DNA of 64,000 nt from contig CANMGS010000002.1 of NCBI GenBank assembly GCA_947497475.1, positions 558,001 to 622,000 on the forward strand. Reading direction: 5' to 3'. The stretch comes from an uncultured Amylibacter sp. (GTDB lineage Bacteria > Pseudomonadota > Alphaproteobacteria > Rhodobacterales > Rhodobacteraceae). Positions 63,469 to 64,000 of this stretch are shown here, piece by piece (the stretch's first letter is position 1; every line of letters starts with the position of its first letter). The translations under genes and the position numbers were made by a program. The notes under the pieces are model-generated. The model ran no database searches. It saw nothing but the letters and a program-made list of their open reading frames with translations, and was not told where the DNA came from.

Positions 63469-64000
63469 TCTGAATTACCTCTGGTGTGATGCCTAACATA
63501 GCAAGTAGGATAGATACGATAAACGACAAGCCAAATATTGATGCTATAACTCCAAATAGCACGCTCATAATGCTTGTAAATCCATGTATTTCAGAAATGA
63601 AATGTACGATCAGATACAGCATGACACCTACTGACATTAAAAAGATTAAAACACTCAGTTGAGTGCTTATAAAACCAGCAAAGAACTGAATTACTTGGAT
63701 TAAGATTAATACGATTTGTAGCCAAACCATCGCTGTTAAGCACTCTTTGAATGTACCGTGACCACCAAAGAAGCGGCCGATTACAGAGATAAGGAATGCA
63801 GTTCCTGCTAATACAAGGACTTGAACAACAAAAACTGATAATGGTTGGGATGTGAACCCTTCCATGCTTTTCTGAACGTCGGAAGGTTGAAACATCAATG
63901 TGAGCAGAGGCATTATCATGCTTAGCACTATGGCAAGCACCGTAGCTTGCGCCAATTGCGGCATGGTAATCACGATGTCCAATACGATACGCAAACACTT
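63461..64000 (-). CDS. Yip1-family membrane protein of the suf operon (5' end outside window)
   Basis: At least 180 codons; the frame is open to base 64000, so the N-terminus probably lies beyond the window (a TTG at 63994 is an unlikely start). Five or so helices: LAIVLSMIMPLLTLMF, SVFVVQVLVLAGTAFLISVI, LQIVLILIQVIQFFAGFI, LSVLIFLMSVGVMLYLIVHF and ASIFGLSFIVSILLAML. Yip1 domain proteins in this genomic place are membrane proteins of unknown function in the suf operon. It overlaps the sufS start by 8 bases. Confidence 0.82.
   Translation of the reverse strand, partial: KCLRIVLDIVITMPQLAQATVLAIVLSMIMPLLTLMFQPSDVQKSMEGFTSQPLSVFVVQVLVLAGTAFLISVIGRFFGGHGTFKECLTAMVWLQIVLILIQVIQFFAGFISTQLSVLIFLMSVGVMLYLIVHFISEIHGFTSIMSVLFGVIASIFGLSFIVSILLAMLGITPEVIQNV

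Noticed and set aside
1-64000. tRNA or rRNA genes
   Set aside because: No cloverleaf with TTCGA/GGTTC arms or rRNA signature was seen by eye in the intergenic regions; a tRNAscan run would settle it.

Overview
The window looks like a chromosomal segment of a low-GC marine alphaproteobacterium of the Rhodobacteraceae (Roseobacter-type). The evidence is gene content and gene order: malate-CoA ligase mtkAB, an alphaproteobacterial nasT-nrt-nir-nas nitrate assimilation operon, TRAP and TTT transporters, a short-Q-loop cytochrome bd with a DUF2474-type small subunit, an ScfR-type regulator, and a suf operon with a Yip1-type gene just before sufS. The species cannot be named from the sequence alone. 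I saw no rRNA, tRNA, CRISPR array, transposase or phage gene.

Layout. 1-2.7 kb: mtkA (cut by the window edge), mtkB and a D-2-hydroxyacid dehydrogenase, probably serine-cycle or C1 functions, closed by a strong terminator. 2.7-5.7 kb: arginine to proline catabolism (arginase, ornithine cyclodeaminase) on the minus strand, a divergent Lrp regulator, and the remnant of an FAD-dependent oxidoreductase. 5.9-18.6 kb: assimilatory nitrate/nitrite module. It has an ANTAR antiterminator (NasT), a leader RNA with two well-formed ANTAR-target hairpins, an ABC nitrate transporter, nitrite reductase large and small subunits, nitrate reductase, a TrpD2-like protein and a truncated CysG. 18.6-22.3 kb: TRAP transporter. 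22.3-28.1 kb: RTX protein with its type I secretion ATPase and adaptor; the ATPase reading frame carries an in-frame TAA. 28.2-33.1 kb: cytochrome bd operon, divergent from an Rrf2 regulator, a Crp/Fnr regulator, a DUF2892 membrane protein and a persulfide-dioxygenase-like hydrolase. 33.1-40.1 kb: probable sulfoacetate catabolic locus (CoA ligase, acylating aldehyde dehydrogenase, TctABC-type transporter, divergent LacI regulator with a visible operator). 40.1-44.3 kb: RND efflux pair. 44.4-51.3 kb: a small potassium channel, an IalB-family protein, a TIGR03032-type protein and a very large repeat-rich autotransporter. 51.8-57.7 kb: flavin reductase and a beta-oxidation operon. 57.8-62.2 kb: DoxX-like and TspO membrane proteins, an M20 amidohydrolase, a small conserved protein and an ScfR-family regulator. 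62.2-64 kb: sufS and the Yip1 family gene, truncated by the window edge.

Most genes are ordinary for the group. The points I find most worth checking are the in-frame stop in the type I secretion ATPase at the QV-x-DRV motif, the two AxxGxx hexaloop hairpins that explain how NasT should control the nitrate operon, the CysG whose methyltransferase half has decayed, the autotransporter/TIGR03032/IalB cluster, the probable sulfoacetate locus with a TTT transporter, and several inverted or direct repeats in upstream regions.
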